Below, in pieces: positions 1 to 7,183 of a DNA stretch of 20,289 nucleotides. The notes beneath the pieces were generated by a model. It did no database searches. It saw only the letters and a program-made list of their open reading frames with translations, and was not told the origin of the DNA. The stretch's first letter is position 1; each line of letters begins with the position of its first letter. The position numbers and the translations under genes are program-made. This DNA comes from Limiplasma sp048370855 (GTDB lineage Bacteria > Bacillota > Clostridia > Christensenellales > Aristaeellaceae). Location of the stretch: positions 1-20,289 of the forward strand of contig DBGEOK010000034.1 in the NCBI GenBank assembly GCA_048370855.1, read 5' to 3'.

Positions 1-44
1 AATATTTTTTCACAATCTTTTTGAAGTTCCTTTTTCTTACATTT

Positions 45-60
45 ATGTTACCGCTAACAT
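45..60. promoter_or_regulatory. LacI-family operator (imperfect 16-bp palindrome)
   Basis: ATGTTACCGCTAACAT is a palindrome with one mismatched pair (positions 51 and 54) and a central CG. It fits the general LacI-family operator form TG-N2-A-N-CG-N-T-N2-CA. It ends six bases before the -35 hexamer of the promoter ahead of the LacI-type gene that follows. Autoregulation by that protein is the simplest reading. The site could also serve a divergent gene to the left of the window. Confidence 0.6.
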
Positions 61-65
61 TTTCA

Positions 66-94
66 TTGCATTTCCAGCCTTCTTATTGTATAAT
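66..94 (+). promoter_or_regulatory. Sigma-70 (SigA)-type promoter for the lacI-like/uidA unit
   Basis: TTGCAT (66-71), a 17-base spacer, then a perfect TATAAT (89-94). It sits in the only AT-rich stretch at this end of the window. Transcription would begin near 101 and give a leader of about 215 bases before the regulator's start codon. The operator-like palindrome lies just upstream. Confidence 0.65.
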
Positions 95-316
95 AAGCAA
101 CAATCATTCAAACTCCCGGAAACGCCGCGGCCAGAGCCGAAACGCCCGGGCCGCGCGCGGCGAAAACGGCGGAGCCGTTGCCGGCAGCGGGTTCGCCGGA
201 CGCTACGGTGCCGTTCCGAGGGGCCCCGGCCCCTCCGTGCCGCCGCAAAACGGGCTTGCCAACGGTCTGTCGTTGCTTGTCATCCTCCATCACCGCATCG
301 GAAAGAAGGCGCCCCA
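95..316 (+). other. GC-rich, hairpin-rich leader of the LacI-type gene
   Basis: No gene is supported here. The frame of the regulator is open back to 86, but the conserved protein begins at 317 and the upstream translation is Arg/Pro-rich without recognisable sequence. The stretch holds small stem-loops: AACGGC/GCCGTT (165-179) and GAGGGGCC/GGCCCCTC (218-235). The part from about 198 to 266 resembles the middle of the intergenic repeat element found at 3543-3907, so the leader may contain an old, diverged copy of it. Confidence 0.45.
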
Positions 317-1366
317 ATGGAGAAAAAGACCACGATTTATGATATCGCCAAAGAGGCGGGCGTTTCCACCGCGACGGTGACGCGCGTGATGTCCGGGCAC
401 CCCAGCGTCCGGCCCGCCACGCGGGAGCGCGTCCAGCACGTCATCAGCCGGCGGGGCTACACGCCCAGCGCCATCGCGCGCGATCTGGAAAACGGGCAGA
501 ACCGCACCATCGGCATCATCCTGCCGGAAATCGTCAACCCCTATTTCGCGCAGCTCTTCGCCGCCGCCGACGACGAGGCCCGTAAAAACGGCTATTCCGT
601 TTGGCTGTACCAAATCCCCAGCAACGAATCCATCGAAAGCGACGTGGTGGACGAGCTGATCCGCCGCCGCTTGGAGGGGGCGTTCTTTGTGGGCGGCATC
701 TGGGAGGCCGGCCGCCAGGGGCTTTCCGACGCCCTGAAGCGGCTTGGGCAGTACATGCCCATCGTCGCCATCTGCCCGCCTCAAACCAGCCTCAACTGCA
801 TCTGCCTGTATAACGACCTCATTAGCTGCACCAGGCACGCGGTCCGCCACCTGTACGTGCTGGGCCACAGGCGCATCGCCTTTATCGGCGGCTCCCTGCA
901 GGTCGGCGGCTCCGGCGCGCGCGGCCAGGGCTTCCTGGACGAGCTGAGGGCGCTCGGCCTTCCGGACGAGCCCGCCTACCATCACGAGGGCGGGTTTGAC
1001 GCGGAAAGCGGGGAGCGCGCGGTACTCCGGCTTTTGTCCGGCCTGGAGCGCAGGCGCTGGCCGACCGCGATGATCGCCTTTAACGACCTGGTCGCCCTGG
1101 GCGCGATGAAGCAGCTCAAGCAGATGGGCCTCCGGCTGCCGGAGGATATGGCCATCATCGGCTGCGACAACCAGTTTTTCTGCCCCTATACGGACCCGCC
1201 CCTCACCTCCATGGACCTTCACCCGGAGGATCACGCCCGCAGCGCGATCCGCGAGCTGCTGTCCGCGAAGGAAAACCACACCCAGCCGTTCAACCTGATG
1301 CGGGACGCCACGCTGGTGGTACGCGAAAGCTGCGGCGCCAAGCTCGGCTGCCGCGCCTTTGATTGA
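317..1366 (+). CDS. LacI/GalR-family transcriptional regulator
   Basis: A 349-residue DNA-binding repressor of usual LacI-family length. Residues 6-39 form the N-terminal helix-turn-helix (TIYDIAKEAGVSTATVTRV), followed by a hinge with the ARDLENG stretch around 54-60. From about residue 64 (TIGIILPEIVNPYFAQL) comes the periplasmic-binding-protein-like sugar-sensing domain, with AFNDLVALGAMKQLKQMGLRLPEDMAIIGCDN at about 254-285 in two adjoining conserved blocks. The start at 317 is chosen because the conserved domain begins there and AAGAAGG precedes it at good spacing; the frame extends upstream without homology. It lies 30 bases ahead of a beta-glucuronidase, so it probably senses a glucuronide or its breakdown product. 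The ligand is inference. The operator-like site at 45-60 suggests autoregulation. Confidence 0.93.
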   Translation: MEKKTTIYDIAKEAGVSTATVTRVMSGHPSVRPATRERVQHVISRRGYTPSAIARDLENGQNRTIGIILPEIVNPYFAQLFAAADDEARKNGYSVWLYQIPSNESIESDVVDELIRRRLEGAFFVGGIWEAGRQGLSDALKRLGQYMPIVAICPPQTSLNCICLYNDLISCTRHAVRHLYVLGHRRIAFIGGSLQVGGSGARGQGFLDELRALGLPDEPAYHHEGGFDAESGERAVLRLLSGLERRRWPTAMIAFNDLVALGAMKQLKQMGLRLPEDMAIIGCDNQFFCPYTDPPLTSMDLHPEDHARSAIRELLSAKENHTQPFNLMRDATLVVRESCGAKLGCRAFD

Positions 1367-1396
1367 GCGAAACCCATAACGCAGGAGGAAAAACGC

Positions 1397-3214
1397 ATGC
1401 TGTACCCCAAGGCCAACGCCGCCCGCGCCGTCCTGGACCTAAACGGGCTGTGGCGGTTTAAGCTGCTGGAGGGCGAAAACCCCTTTCCCGACTCCATGAG
1501 GGACGCCGATTGGCTCGCCGTGCCCGCCTCCTATAACGACCTCCGGGAGGACCCGCGCTTTCGCACGCATTGCGGCTGGGCGGCCTACCGGCGGACGTTC
1601 GCGGTCCCGTCGGTCTTTGGAGGCCAGCGGCTGGTGCTGCGCTTTGACGGCGTCACGCACCGCGCGCGGGTCTACCTGGGCGAACAACTCCTTTTGGAGC
1701 ATGTGGGCGGCTTCCTTCCCTTTGAGGCGGACGTGACCGGCCTTCTCCGGCCGGGGGAGGAAGCGGAGCTGACCGTCGCCGTGGACAACCGCGTCAGCCA
1801 CGCGACGCTTCCCGTCGGCAACGAGGGCGGAACCGCCTTCTTCGGCTCGGATAATCCGGGCATCCCCAGCGTGGAGGAGGCCAAGAAGCAGCGCGGCCCG
1901 GTCAACCTTCCCAATTTTGATTTTTTCAACTATGCCGGCATCAACCGGCCGGTACGCCTGTATACCACGCCTTTCCGGTACCTTTCGGGCCTGTCCGTGA
2001 CCACCGGGATCGAGGGAACGGACGGAATTGTCGCCTACCGGGTGGAAACCGGCGGAGAGCCGGGCGGCGACGTATACGTTGACCTTCTAGACGCCGAGGG
2101 CGCGCCGGTCGCCTCCGCCCGCGGGCGCGAGGGCGTGCTCACCGTCAGCAACGCGCGCCTCTGGGAGCCCTGGCCCGGCGAGCCCTATCTCTATACCGCC
2201 GTCGTGCGCTACGGCGGGGACCTTTACGAGCAAGCCGTCGGCATCCGCACCGTGGAGGTGCGCGGCACGCGCTTCCTGATAAACGGCAAGCCCTTTTATT
2301 TCAAGGGCTTCGGCAAGCATGAGGACTTTGCCGTGCGCGGCCGCGGCTTCGACCTTTGCCTGGATGTGAAGGATGTCAGCCTGATCCGCTGGATCAACGC
2401 CAACTCCTTCCGCACCAGCCATTACCCCTATGCCGAGGAAATGTACGACCTGTGCGACCGGGCGGGCATCGTCGTCATCGACGAAACGCCCGCCGTCGGC
2501 ATCGGCGCGGGAGCGGAGCAAAACCCCTACCGAACCTTCCCCATCCGCCGGCATCACGAGGACGTGCTGCGCGACCTCATCCGCCGCGACCAGAACCACC
2601 CCTGCGTGGTCATGTGGTCGCTGGGCAACGAGCCGGACACCGAGCATTTTCCCGAGGACGCCCTCGCCTACTGGCGCTCGCTGTATGAGCTGGCCCGCGC
2701 CCTGGACCCGCAAAAGCGCCCCGTCACGCTTGTCTGCTGCCAAAACGACTACACGCGCGATCTCGTGACCCGCACCATGGATGTGGTATGCATCAACCGG
2801 TATTACGGGTGGTACAACCTGAGCGGCGACCTGGACGCCGCCTGCCGCGCGCTCAACCTGGAGCTGGATTTTTGGGAAAAACAGCAAAAGCCCGTCATGA
2901 TGACCGAATACGGCGCGGATACCCTTCCCGGCGTGCATATGACCGTGCCGGAGATGTTCAGCGAGGAGTTTCAGGTAGCCTATTACAGCCGCCTGAACGC
3001 GGAATTTGACAAACGGGACTTTTTCGTCGGCGAGCATCCCTGGAACTTCGCGGATTTCGCAACGCAGCAGGGCTGCCTGCGCGCCGACGGCAACCGCAAG
3101 GGCCTGTTTACCCGCGACCGGAGGCCCAAAATGGCGGCGCATTATTTTCGCCGGCGCTGGGCCGGCATCCGCAACGACGGCGCCAGAGACGGCGGAGAGG
3201 CCGGCTTTCCATGA
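1397..3214 (+). CDS. uidA: Beta-glucuronidase (glycoside hydrolase family 2)
   Basis: Hydrolyses beta-D-glucuronides to glucuronate plus aglycone; no signal peptide, so cytoplasmic. The 605-residue length matches E. coli UidA. The N-terminal sugar-binding domain (about 10-190) and Ig-like domain (about 195-285) precede the TIM barrel. Catalytic motifs are intact: acid/base Glu412 in WSLGNEPD and nucleophile Glu504 in MMTEYGADTL. The glucuronate-recognising N-x-K motif is Asn566-Arg567-Lys568 (GNRKGLFTRD), which separates true glucuronidases from GH2 galactosidases. Between DETPAVG and DLIRRD there are 24 residues against 37 in E. coli, so active-site loop 1 is short. AGGAGG at 1383-1388 sets the ATG, 30 bases after the LacI-type gene, which implies co-transcription. 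No glucuronide transporter is adjacent on the visible side. Confidence 0.95.
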   Translation: MLYPKANAARAVLDLNGLWRFKLLEGENPFPDSMRDADWLAVPASYNDLREDPRFRTHCGWAAYRRTFAVPSVFGGQRLVLRFDGVTHRARVYLGEQLLLEHVGGFLPFEADVTGLLRPGEEAELTVAVDNRVSHATLPVGNEGGTAFFGSDNPGIPSVEEAKKQRGPVNLPNFDFFNYAGINRPVRLYTTPFRYLSGLSVTTGIEGTDGIVAYRVETGGEPGGDVYVDLLDAEGAPVASARGREGVLTVSNARLWEPWPGEPYLYTAVVRYGGDLYEQAVGIRTVEVRGTRFLINGKPFYFKGFGKHEDFAVRGRGFDLCLDVKDVSLIRWINANSFRTSHYPYAEEMYDLCDRAGIVVIDETPAVGIGAGAEQNPYRTFPIRRHHEDVLRDLIRRDQNHPCVVMWSLGNEPDTEHFPEDALAYWRSLYELARALDPQKRPVTLVCCQNDYTRDLVTRTMDVVCINRYYGWYNLSGDLDAACRALNLELDFWEKQQKPVMMTEYGADTLPGVHMTVPEMFSEEFQVAYYSRLNAEFDKRDFFVGEHPWNFADFATQQGCLRADGNRKGLFTRDRRPKMAAHYFRRRWAGIRNDGARDGGEAGFP

Positions 3215-3232
3215 GCCGCGGAAAGCGCCGGC
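3200..3232 (+). other. Stem-loop spanning the uidA stop codon
   Basis: GCCGGCTTTCC (3200-3210) pairs with GGAAAGCGCCGGC (3220-3232), giving 7 plus 4 base pairs with a two-base bulge. The TGA stop (3212-3214) sits in the nine-base loop. No U-tract follows, so it is not a classical intrinsic terminator. Confidence 0.45.
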
Positions 3233-3242
3233 GAAGAACGAG

Positions 3243-3274
3243 GGGGACGTTAGGGGTTTCACCCCTAAAACCCT
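3243..3274 (+). repeat. Head-like hairpin module downstream of uidA
   Basis: GGGGACGTT is followed at once by the stem-loop TTAGGGG/CCCCTAA (3250-3256 with 3262-3268) and then AACCC. The same layout, GGGACGTT followed by a hairpin, opens the repeat element at 3907 (read on the minus strand) and at 8328 (plus strand). In each case it follows a gene's stop codon in the sense of transcription. No U-tract follows the stem. Confidence 0.5.
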
Positions 3275-3295
3275 GACAAGGGCTTCTCCGCAAGC

Positions 3296-3445
3296 TCAAT
3301 CGTCGCCCGCCGCCCGGCAGGGCGGCGTTCTCGTTTCGCTTGATATCCTGCGGGTCGCTTTGCGCTTCGCGCAAGGCCGCACTGCGGCCCCGCTTCCCTC
3401 CGTCAACCCTTGACCCATCCTTGGGCCGCATTCGCGGCCCAAAAT
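3296..3445 (+). repeat. Partial copy (A1) of the palindrome-mosaic repeat
   Basis: About 150 bases that match 3696-3843 as a direct repeat with few differences. It contains the CGCCGCCC/GGGCGGCG stem (3308-3327), the TTGCGC-TTC-GCGCAA stem, the GGCCGC/GCGGCC stem and the TTGGGCCGC/GCGGCCCAA stem (3421-3442). It lacks the outer modules of the full copy. Apparent reading frames here are repeat translations, not genes. Confidence 0.8.
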
Positions 3446-3475
3446 AGAATGATATGAACGAGGCCCACAGGGCCA

Positions 3476-3533
3476 CCGCTCCCCTCCGTCCCCCGCAAGC
3501 TCAATCGTCGCCCACCGCCCTACCCGGGCGGCC
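3476..3533 (+). repeat. Short fragment of the palindrome-mosaic repeat
   Basis: Carries the CTCAATCGTCGCCC block and the CCGCCC-TACCC-GGGCGG stem of the element, preceded by a CTCCCCTCCGTC stretch that resembles another part of it. It sits between the A1 and A2 copies and looks like a remnant of a nested duplication. Confidence 0.6.
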
Positions 3534-3542
3534 TCTGGGCGT

Positions 3543-3907
3543 CGAAAAAGCTCGCCTGAAGGCGATCTTTTCCGACGAGGACTGTCGGTATGTTTGCGCC
3601 GGAGGCGCAAACTCCCCGCCCGCCCGGCAAAGCCGGGCGATACGATTTCATTTGGAGAGGCCTCGGCCCCTCCAAGCCACCCCCCAAATGGGTTCCTCAA
3701 TCGTCGCCCGCCGCCCTACCCGGGCGGCGTTCTCGTTTCGCTTGATATCCTCCGGGTCGCTTTGCGCTTCGCGCAAGGCCGCACCGCGGCCCCGCTCCCC
3801 TCCGTCAACCCATCAAAATTGGGGCCGCGTTCGCGGCCCCAAAAACGGGATTCCTAAGGGCGAAGCCCTTAGGCGGTGGGCTTGGGAGGCGCGCCTCCCA
3901 ACGTCCC
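3543..3907 (-). repeat. Full copy (A2) of the palindrome-mosaic repeat element
   Basis: A run of about eleven stem-loops, the inverted counterpart of 8328-8738. On the plus strand they include GTTTGCGCC/GGCGCAAAC (3592-3612), CGCCCGGC/GCCGGGCG (3621-3639), TTGGAG/CTCCAA (3652-3675), CGCCGCCC/GGGCGGCG (3709-3729), TTGCGC/GCGCAA (3762-3776), GGCCGC/GCGGCC (3777-3791), TTGGGGCCGCG/CGCGGCCCCAA (3819-3842), CCTAAGGGC/GCCCTTAGG (3853-3873) and the 20-bp palindrome TTGGGAGGCGCGCCTCCCAA (3882-3901). I give it minus orientation because its GGGACGTT head lies seven bases beyond the stop codon of the minus-strand secreted-protein gene. It has no coding potential, transposase or target-site duplication that I can see. 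Confidence 0.85.
3545..3571. terminator. Candidate bidirectional intrinsic terminator in repeat A2
   Basis: AAAAAG, a CTCGCC-TGAA-GGCGA stem, then TCTTTT: a GC stem flanked by an A-run on one side and a T-run on the other. It could stop plus-strand transcription from uidA and minus-strand transcription from the secreted-protein operon. The stem is short, so the strength is uncertain. Confidence 0.4.
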
Positions 3908-3914
3908 CCCTTCA

Positions 3915-5459
3915 TTACTCCAGCGACACAAACATCAGCAGGCTGAAGCAGGGATAGCTTTCCTGCTCCTCCGTCTGCCCTTCCTCTCCTCCGCTCCCGG
4001 CCACGCTCAGCGACATGCCCTCGCAGGTGCCGTACATCATCACGCGCTCTCCCACGGCGTAGCTGGGCTTTTCGTTGCATGTGACCAGGATGATGCCGCT
4101 GTAATTGCTCCCCTTTTTGGTGAGCGCCATCCGGGCAATCCACTCGTCCCCGCTCTGCGTCACGTCCAGCAGATACGCGCGGTAGCCCATAATGCGGCCC
4201 TCGTAGCCCTCCATCTTGTTTTTCAACTGCGTGTAGCTGGGCTTGACGGCTTGCTTCTTCAACTGCTTGAGCATATCCGCTTCCGTCCACTTGCGGTTGA
4301 AGGTATAGGTAATGCGGCGGTCGGCCAGCCCCTTTTTGGAAAAGACGAGGATGACCTCATACGGCCCTTCCTCCGCGGTGTCAACCGTAATCTTGAATTT
4401 GCCGGCGGTATTCACCCGCTTGGTTCCGGCGGCCTCGCCGTTAACCAAAATCTGGATGGACGCGCCCGGCTCGGACGTGCCTGCGATCTCGAGCTCCTCG
4501 GTATTGACGACCTCCGGCATCTGCGAGGTCACGTTGACGGTCAGCAGCGTGCGCTGGTAGGTGACGGGGTACAGAAGCTCCGCCACGTCCTCGCCCTGGT
4601 ATTCGCCCGTGATGGTGATGACGAACACGCCCTCCCTGGGCAGCTTGATCGGCAGCTTGAACTTTCCGGACTTTGGAACCGTCGCCTCGGACAGCAGCGG
4701 CTCCGGGTTGCTAAGCCCCATCACCACGGCGGTCAGCTTCACGCCCTCGGCGGCCGTGCCCTCGATGGTAAAGCTCTGGTCGTTGATTTCCGCCGGCGGC
4801 GCCTCGGTGATGTTGATTTTTGCGCTGGCGGCGGGCGGCAGGGGCAGCACCTCGATAAAGCTGAAGCTTTCCCATATCTTGTTAAGGTTGCTGTTATCCT
4901 TGTTGGTAACCGAGCGGTCGTACACCTGCATGTCGAAGGTAATCTCATACCCGTTGCGGACGGTGCGCCGCATCAGCCCCCGATGGAGGATTTCGCCGTT
5001 GTCCCGCTTAACGTAGCGCATCACCAGGAAGCGTCCGTTCTGCGTGTTTTTCCAGTCGGCGGATGAAAAATCATACCCTTCGTTCGCATACTTGTTTTCC
5101 GGGTAATGCCCCAGCCGGTACGCGCCGCGCACGGAGGAGCTCTGCTCGTTGACGTCGAAAAGGTTCAGCGTATCCTCGTTCTGTACGGCGGTCAGCTCAA
5201 AGCAGGCGTCGTATTCCGCCGTCCAGCACTGCAGCAGCACGCCGCGCCTGATAAAGTCGTTAGAGACGGCCTCCGTGGTCAGCCCGCGGGATTCCAGCCA
5301 GTCCGCGTAGGTTTCAAGGTTGCCGCTGGTCAGCACAATATAGCTGTCCGGCACATCCACGCTGCCGTAAATTTCGTCGAGCATGTAAACCTCGGCCAAA
5401 GCGGGCGCGCAGGCCAGCAGCAAAACCAGCAAAAGCAGCCCTGGAATGAGTTTACGCAT
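3915..5459 (-). CDS. Exported protein with Ig-like domains and C-terminal OB-like module (paralogue of the upstream gene)
   Basis: A 514-residue exported protein. Residues 1-23 form a signal peptide; ALA before Glu23 suits signal peptidase I, though LLAC17 is also lipobox-like, so a lipoprotein is possible. Residues 24-205 are an unrecognised N-terminal domain. Two Ig-like beta-sandwich domains follow at about 216-303 and 307-388, with phrases such as IEGTAAEGVKL and IAGTSEPGASIQILVNG. A charged helical linker (390-416) leads to a compact beta-rich module (417-487, YEGRIMGYRAYLLDV to YGTCEGMSLS) that resembles an OB fold. The start has AAAGGA upstream. It lies 22 bases downstream of a gene with the same layout, so the two are probably co-transcribed tandem paralogues. 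The function is unknown; a cell-surface or envelope role is inference. Confidence 0.85.
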   Translation of the reverse strand: MRKLIPGLLLLVLLLACAPALAEVYMLDEIYGSVDVPDSYIVLTSGNLETYADWLESRGLTTEAVSNDFIRRGVLLQCWTAEYDACFELTAVQNEDTLNLFDVNEQSSSVRGAYRLGHYPENKYANEGYDFSSADWKNTQNGRFLVMRYVKRDNGEILHRGLMRRTVRNGYEITFDMQVYDRSVTNKDNSNLNKIWESFSFIEVLPLPPAASAKINITEAPPAEINDQSFTIEGTAAEGVKLTAVVMGLSNPEPLLSEATVPKSGKFKLPIKLPREGVFVITITGEYQGEDVAELLYPVTYQRTLLTVNVTSQMPEVVNTEELEIAGTSEPGASIQILVNGEAAGTKRVNTAGKFKITVDTAEEGPYEVILVFSKKGLADRRITYTFNRKWTEADMLKQLKKQAVKPSYTQLKNKMEGYEGRIMGYRAYLLDVTQSGDEWIARMALTKKGSNYSGIILVTCNEKPSYAVGERVMMYGTCEGMSLSVAGSGGEEGQTEEQESYPCFSLLMFVSLE

Positions 5460-5481
5460 GGTGTCACATCCTTTGCAACGT

Positions 5482-6984
5482 TTACGTCAGGGGGATCGCC
5501 GCCTGAAGCTCAACCGTCGGCGTCTCCGCGCCCCCGAACTTCAGCGTCTCTCCCGTCAGCACGCCGAGCAGCCGCGCCGGCTGCCCAAGCTCCAAATCCA
5601 GAAGGTTCCCGCATAGATAGAGGTATTTCTCCTTGGCGGCGGTCTCCAGCAGGCAAAGCGGCTGGCCGGCCTCATACGCCAGGCCCTTCACCTCGCCCTC
5701 CAGCAGCACGGCGGTATCCGCATAGCTTTCCGGCTTGGCGACAAGCGCGTCATACTCCAGCTTCGAGGCCGCCTTTTGAGCGCCGGCCTCGCTCTGGCGG
5801 CGGATCATTCCCTTCGCCTCCGTCTGGCGGAAGCCGGGATAGGTCGCGCGCACGGTAAAGGAATAATTGCCCTGCTTGCGGGTGTTGAGCGTGAAGGAAA
5901 AGCGCCCGTTCTCATCCACCTGCGGGGCAACGGCCCGCGAGCCCTTGAGCACCTCGACCTCCGCGCCGGGCAGCGTGACGCCCCTGATCTCGAACGAGTC
6001 CGCAAACGAGGCGCCCGATGTCGGGCTGATCTCAAGCGGCGTATCCTGCCGGTCAACGCCTACGGTAAAGCTTGCCGACGCCGACGCGCCGTCAAGCCTG
6101 GCCGTTACGGTCACGCGGTTATCCTGGCCGTCCTTCAGGTTGCGCGCCGTAACCGAGAAGCTGCCGTCCTTTTCGGGTACAAAGGCATACGACCCCGAAT
6201 CGTTGACCTCGTAGCGGAGCTTTGCCCGGGCGTCCGTCGTTCCGCTCAAGGTCACGACGTTGCCGCCTACCGTCGCCGGCGGTGGGTCCAGCTTGAGCTC
6301 CACCCCGTCGCCCTTTCGTTCAACGGCGGCTGTTTCCGTGGTCAGCACGGGCATTTCCGGCGTTTCCAGCTCGCGCTCTCCCGCCCCGGACGCCGCGCCC
6401 AGCCGCAGCGTCCGCCCGGCGGCATCGCGCAGCGCTTCCCGGTCCGCCTCCGTTACGCCCCGGCCGACGATCTCCATGCGCAGGGAGACGATCTTTCCCA
6501 GGTACAGCGTATTCAGCGACAGCGTATGGATGTCCAGCGCCCCGCCCGTAAGGCTGCTCTCGCACAGCGCATAATCGGGCGCATCCTCCAGCCAGACCGC
6601 GTCGTGCGCGGCCTGCCCGCGCGCCAGGGTCAGCAGAAGCGCTTCCCGCTCCTCGGCGTTCAGGGCGCTCACATCCGACGCGGAGAACCCTTCGGGGGCG
6701 GGCAGCACGCACAGGCTCACCTGCCGGCCATCCTCCCTCAGCGCCACAAGCCAGCTTCCGTCGCGCTCCATGGCCGCCAAGGCCGTTTCGCGCTCTACTT
6801 TAAGCCTGCTAAGGCCCTCCTCCGGCAGTCGCTCCCTCGTCAGGCATACCTCGCCTTGCTCCGCATAGTAGCGCAGCCCCAGGTTTTCCAGCGGCAGCGC
6901 CGTCTCCGCGGCAACCGCCCCGCCCGCGCGGCACATCAGCAGCACGGCTAGGCCCAAAAAGGCGATTCGCGCGGCTTTTCCCAT
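5482..6984 (-). CDS. Exported protein with Ig-like domains and C-terminal OB-like module
   Basis: A 500-residue exported protein, first gene of a two-gene minus-strand operon. The ATG at 6984 is preferred over an in-frame TTG (7011) and ATG (7005), because GGGGGAGG lies nine bases before it and the protein then opens with a clean signal peptide (MGKAARIAFLGLAVLLM, cleavage near AVAA at 23-26). Residues 27-225 form an unrecognised domain. Ig-like domains lie at about 229-310 and 315-395 (FEIRGVTLPGAEVEVLKGSR is typical). A helical linker (398-418) and a C-terminal beta-rich module (419-485, LLEGEVKGLAYEAG to LLGVLTGETLKFGG) match the layout of the downstream paralogue. No catalytic motif is seen. 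A role at the cell surface is inferred from export and Ig domains only. Confidence 0.85.
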   Translation of the reverse strand: MGKAARIAFLGLAVLLMCRAGGAVAAETALPLENLGLRYYAEQGEVCLTRERLPEEGLSRLKVERETALAAMERDGSWLVALREDGRQVSLCVLPAPEGFSASDVSALNAEEREALLLTLARGQAAHDAVWLEDAPDYALCESSLTGGALDIHTLSLNTLYLGKIVSLRMEIVGRGVTEADREALRDAAGRTLRLGAASGAGERELETPEMPVLTTETAAVERKGDGVELKLDPPPATVGGNVVTLSGTTDARAKLRYEVNDSGSYAFVPEKDGSFSVTARNLKDGQDNRVTVTARLDGASASASFTVGVDRQDTPLEISPTSGASFADSFEIRGVTLPGAEVEVLKGSRAVAPQVDENGRFSFTLNTRKQGNYSFTVRATYPGFRQTEAKGMIRRQSEAGAQKAASKLEYDALVAKPESYADTAVLLEGEVKGLAYEAGQPLCLLETAAKEKYLYLCGNLLDLELGQPARLLGVLTGETLKFGGAETPTVELQAAIPLT

Positions 6985-7031
6985 GGGCAAAATCCTCCCC
7001 CGCATTGACAAGCTCGTTTCACCTGCCCTCT

Positions 7032-7061
7032 ATTTTAGCACACGCGCGGAGGTTTAGGCAA
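7032..7061 (-). promoter_or_regulatory. Promoter for the secreted-protein operon
   Basis: Read on the minus strand: TTGCCT (7061-7056), an 18-base spacer, TAAAAT (7037-7032). Transcription would begin near 7025, about 40 bases before the ATG at 6984. It is back to back with the plus-strand promoter that follows. Confidence 0.55.
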
Positions 7062-7089
7062 GCAAGCGATTGCAACATTTCCCGCCGGT

Positions 7090-7119
7090 TTGACGTAAGG
7101 CGCGGGCATGGTGTATGAT
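7090..7119 (+). promoter_or_regulatory. Promoter for the aldo/keto reductase gene
   Basis: TTGACG (7090-7095), an 18-base spacer, TATGAT (7114-7119). Transcription would begin near 7126, giving a leader of about 58 bases. Its -35 lies 28 bases from the -35 of the divergent promoter, so a single bound factor could affect both. Confidence 0.6.
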
Positions 7120-7183
7120 GAGAGCATTCCGGCACGTCGCGCCCTTCAACGGACGGCTTGCGGCACAGAAAGGAAGAATGGAT

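Noticed and set aside
86..316. N-terminal extension of the LacI-type protein
   Set aside because: The frame is open, but the translation is Arg/Pro-rich low complexity and starts inside the -10 region. The family's N-terminus and a ribosome binding site support the start at 317.
290..1279. Long minus-strand open frame opposite the LacI-type gene
   Set aside because: Antisense frame without stops because of high GC; it lacks family motifs, and the plus-strand gene is certain.
2087..3262. 391-residue minus-strand frame opposite uidA
   Set aside because: Mirror of a well-supported coding sequence; the composition is typical of an antisense GC-rich frame.
3410..3450. Promoter TTGACC with TAGAAT in the repeat region
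   Set aside because: The spacer is 29 bases, too long for a sigma-70 promoter, and a stem-loop lies between the boxes.
3296..3907. CRISPR array
   Set aside because: Repeats are long, unequal and internally palindromic, without regular spacers or cas genes.
3296..3957. Small plus- and minus-strand frames in the repeat region
   Set aside because: The same translated phrases recur at 8424-8800 because the DNA is repeated. They cross palindromes, and no ribosome binding site or known domain supports them.
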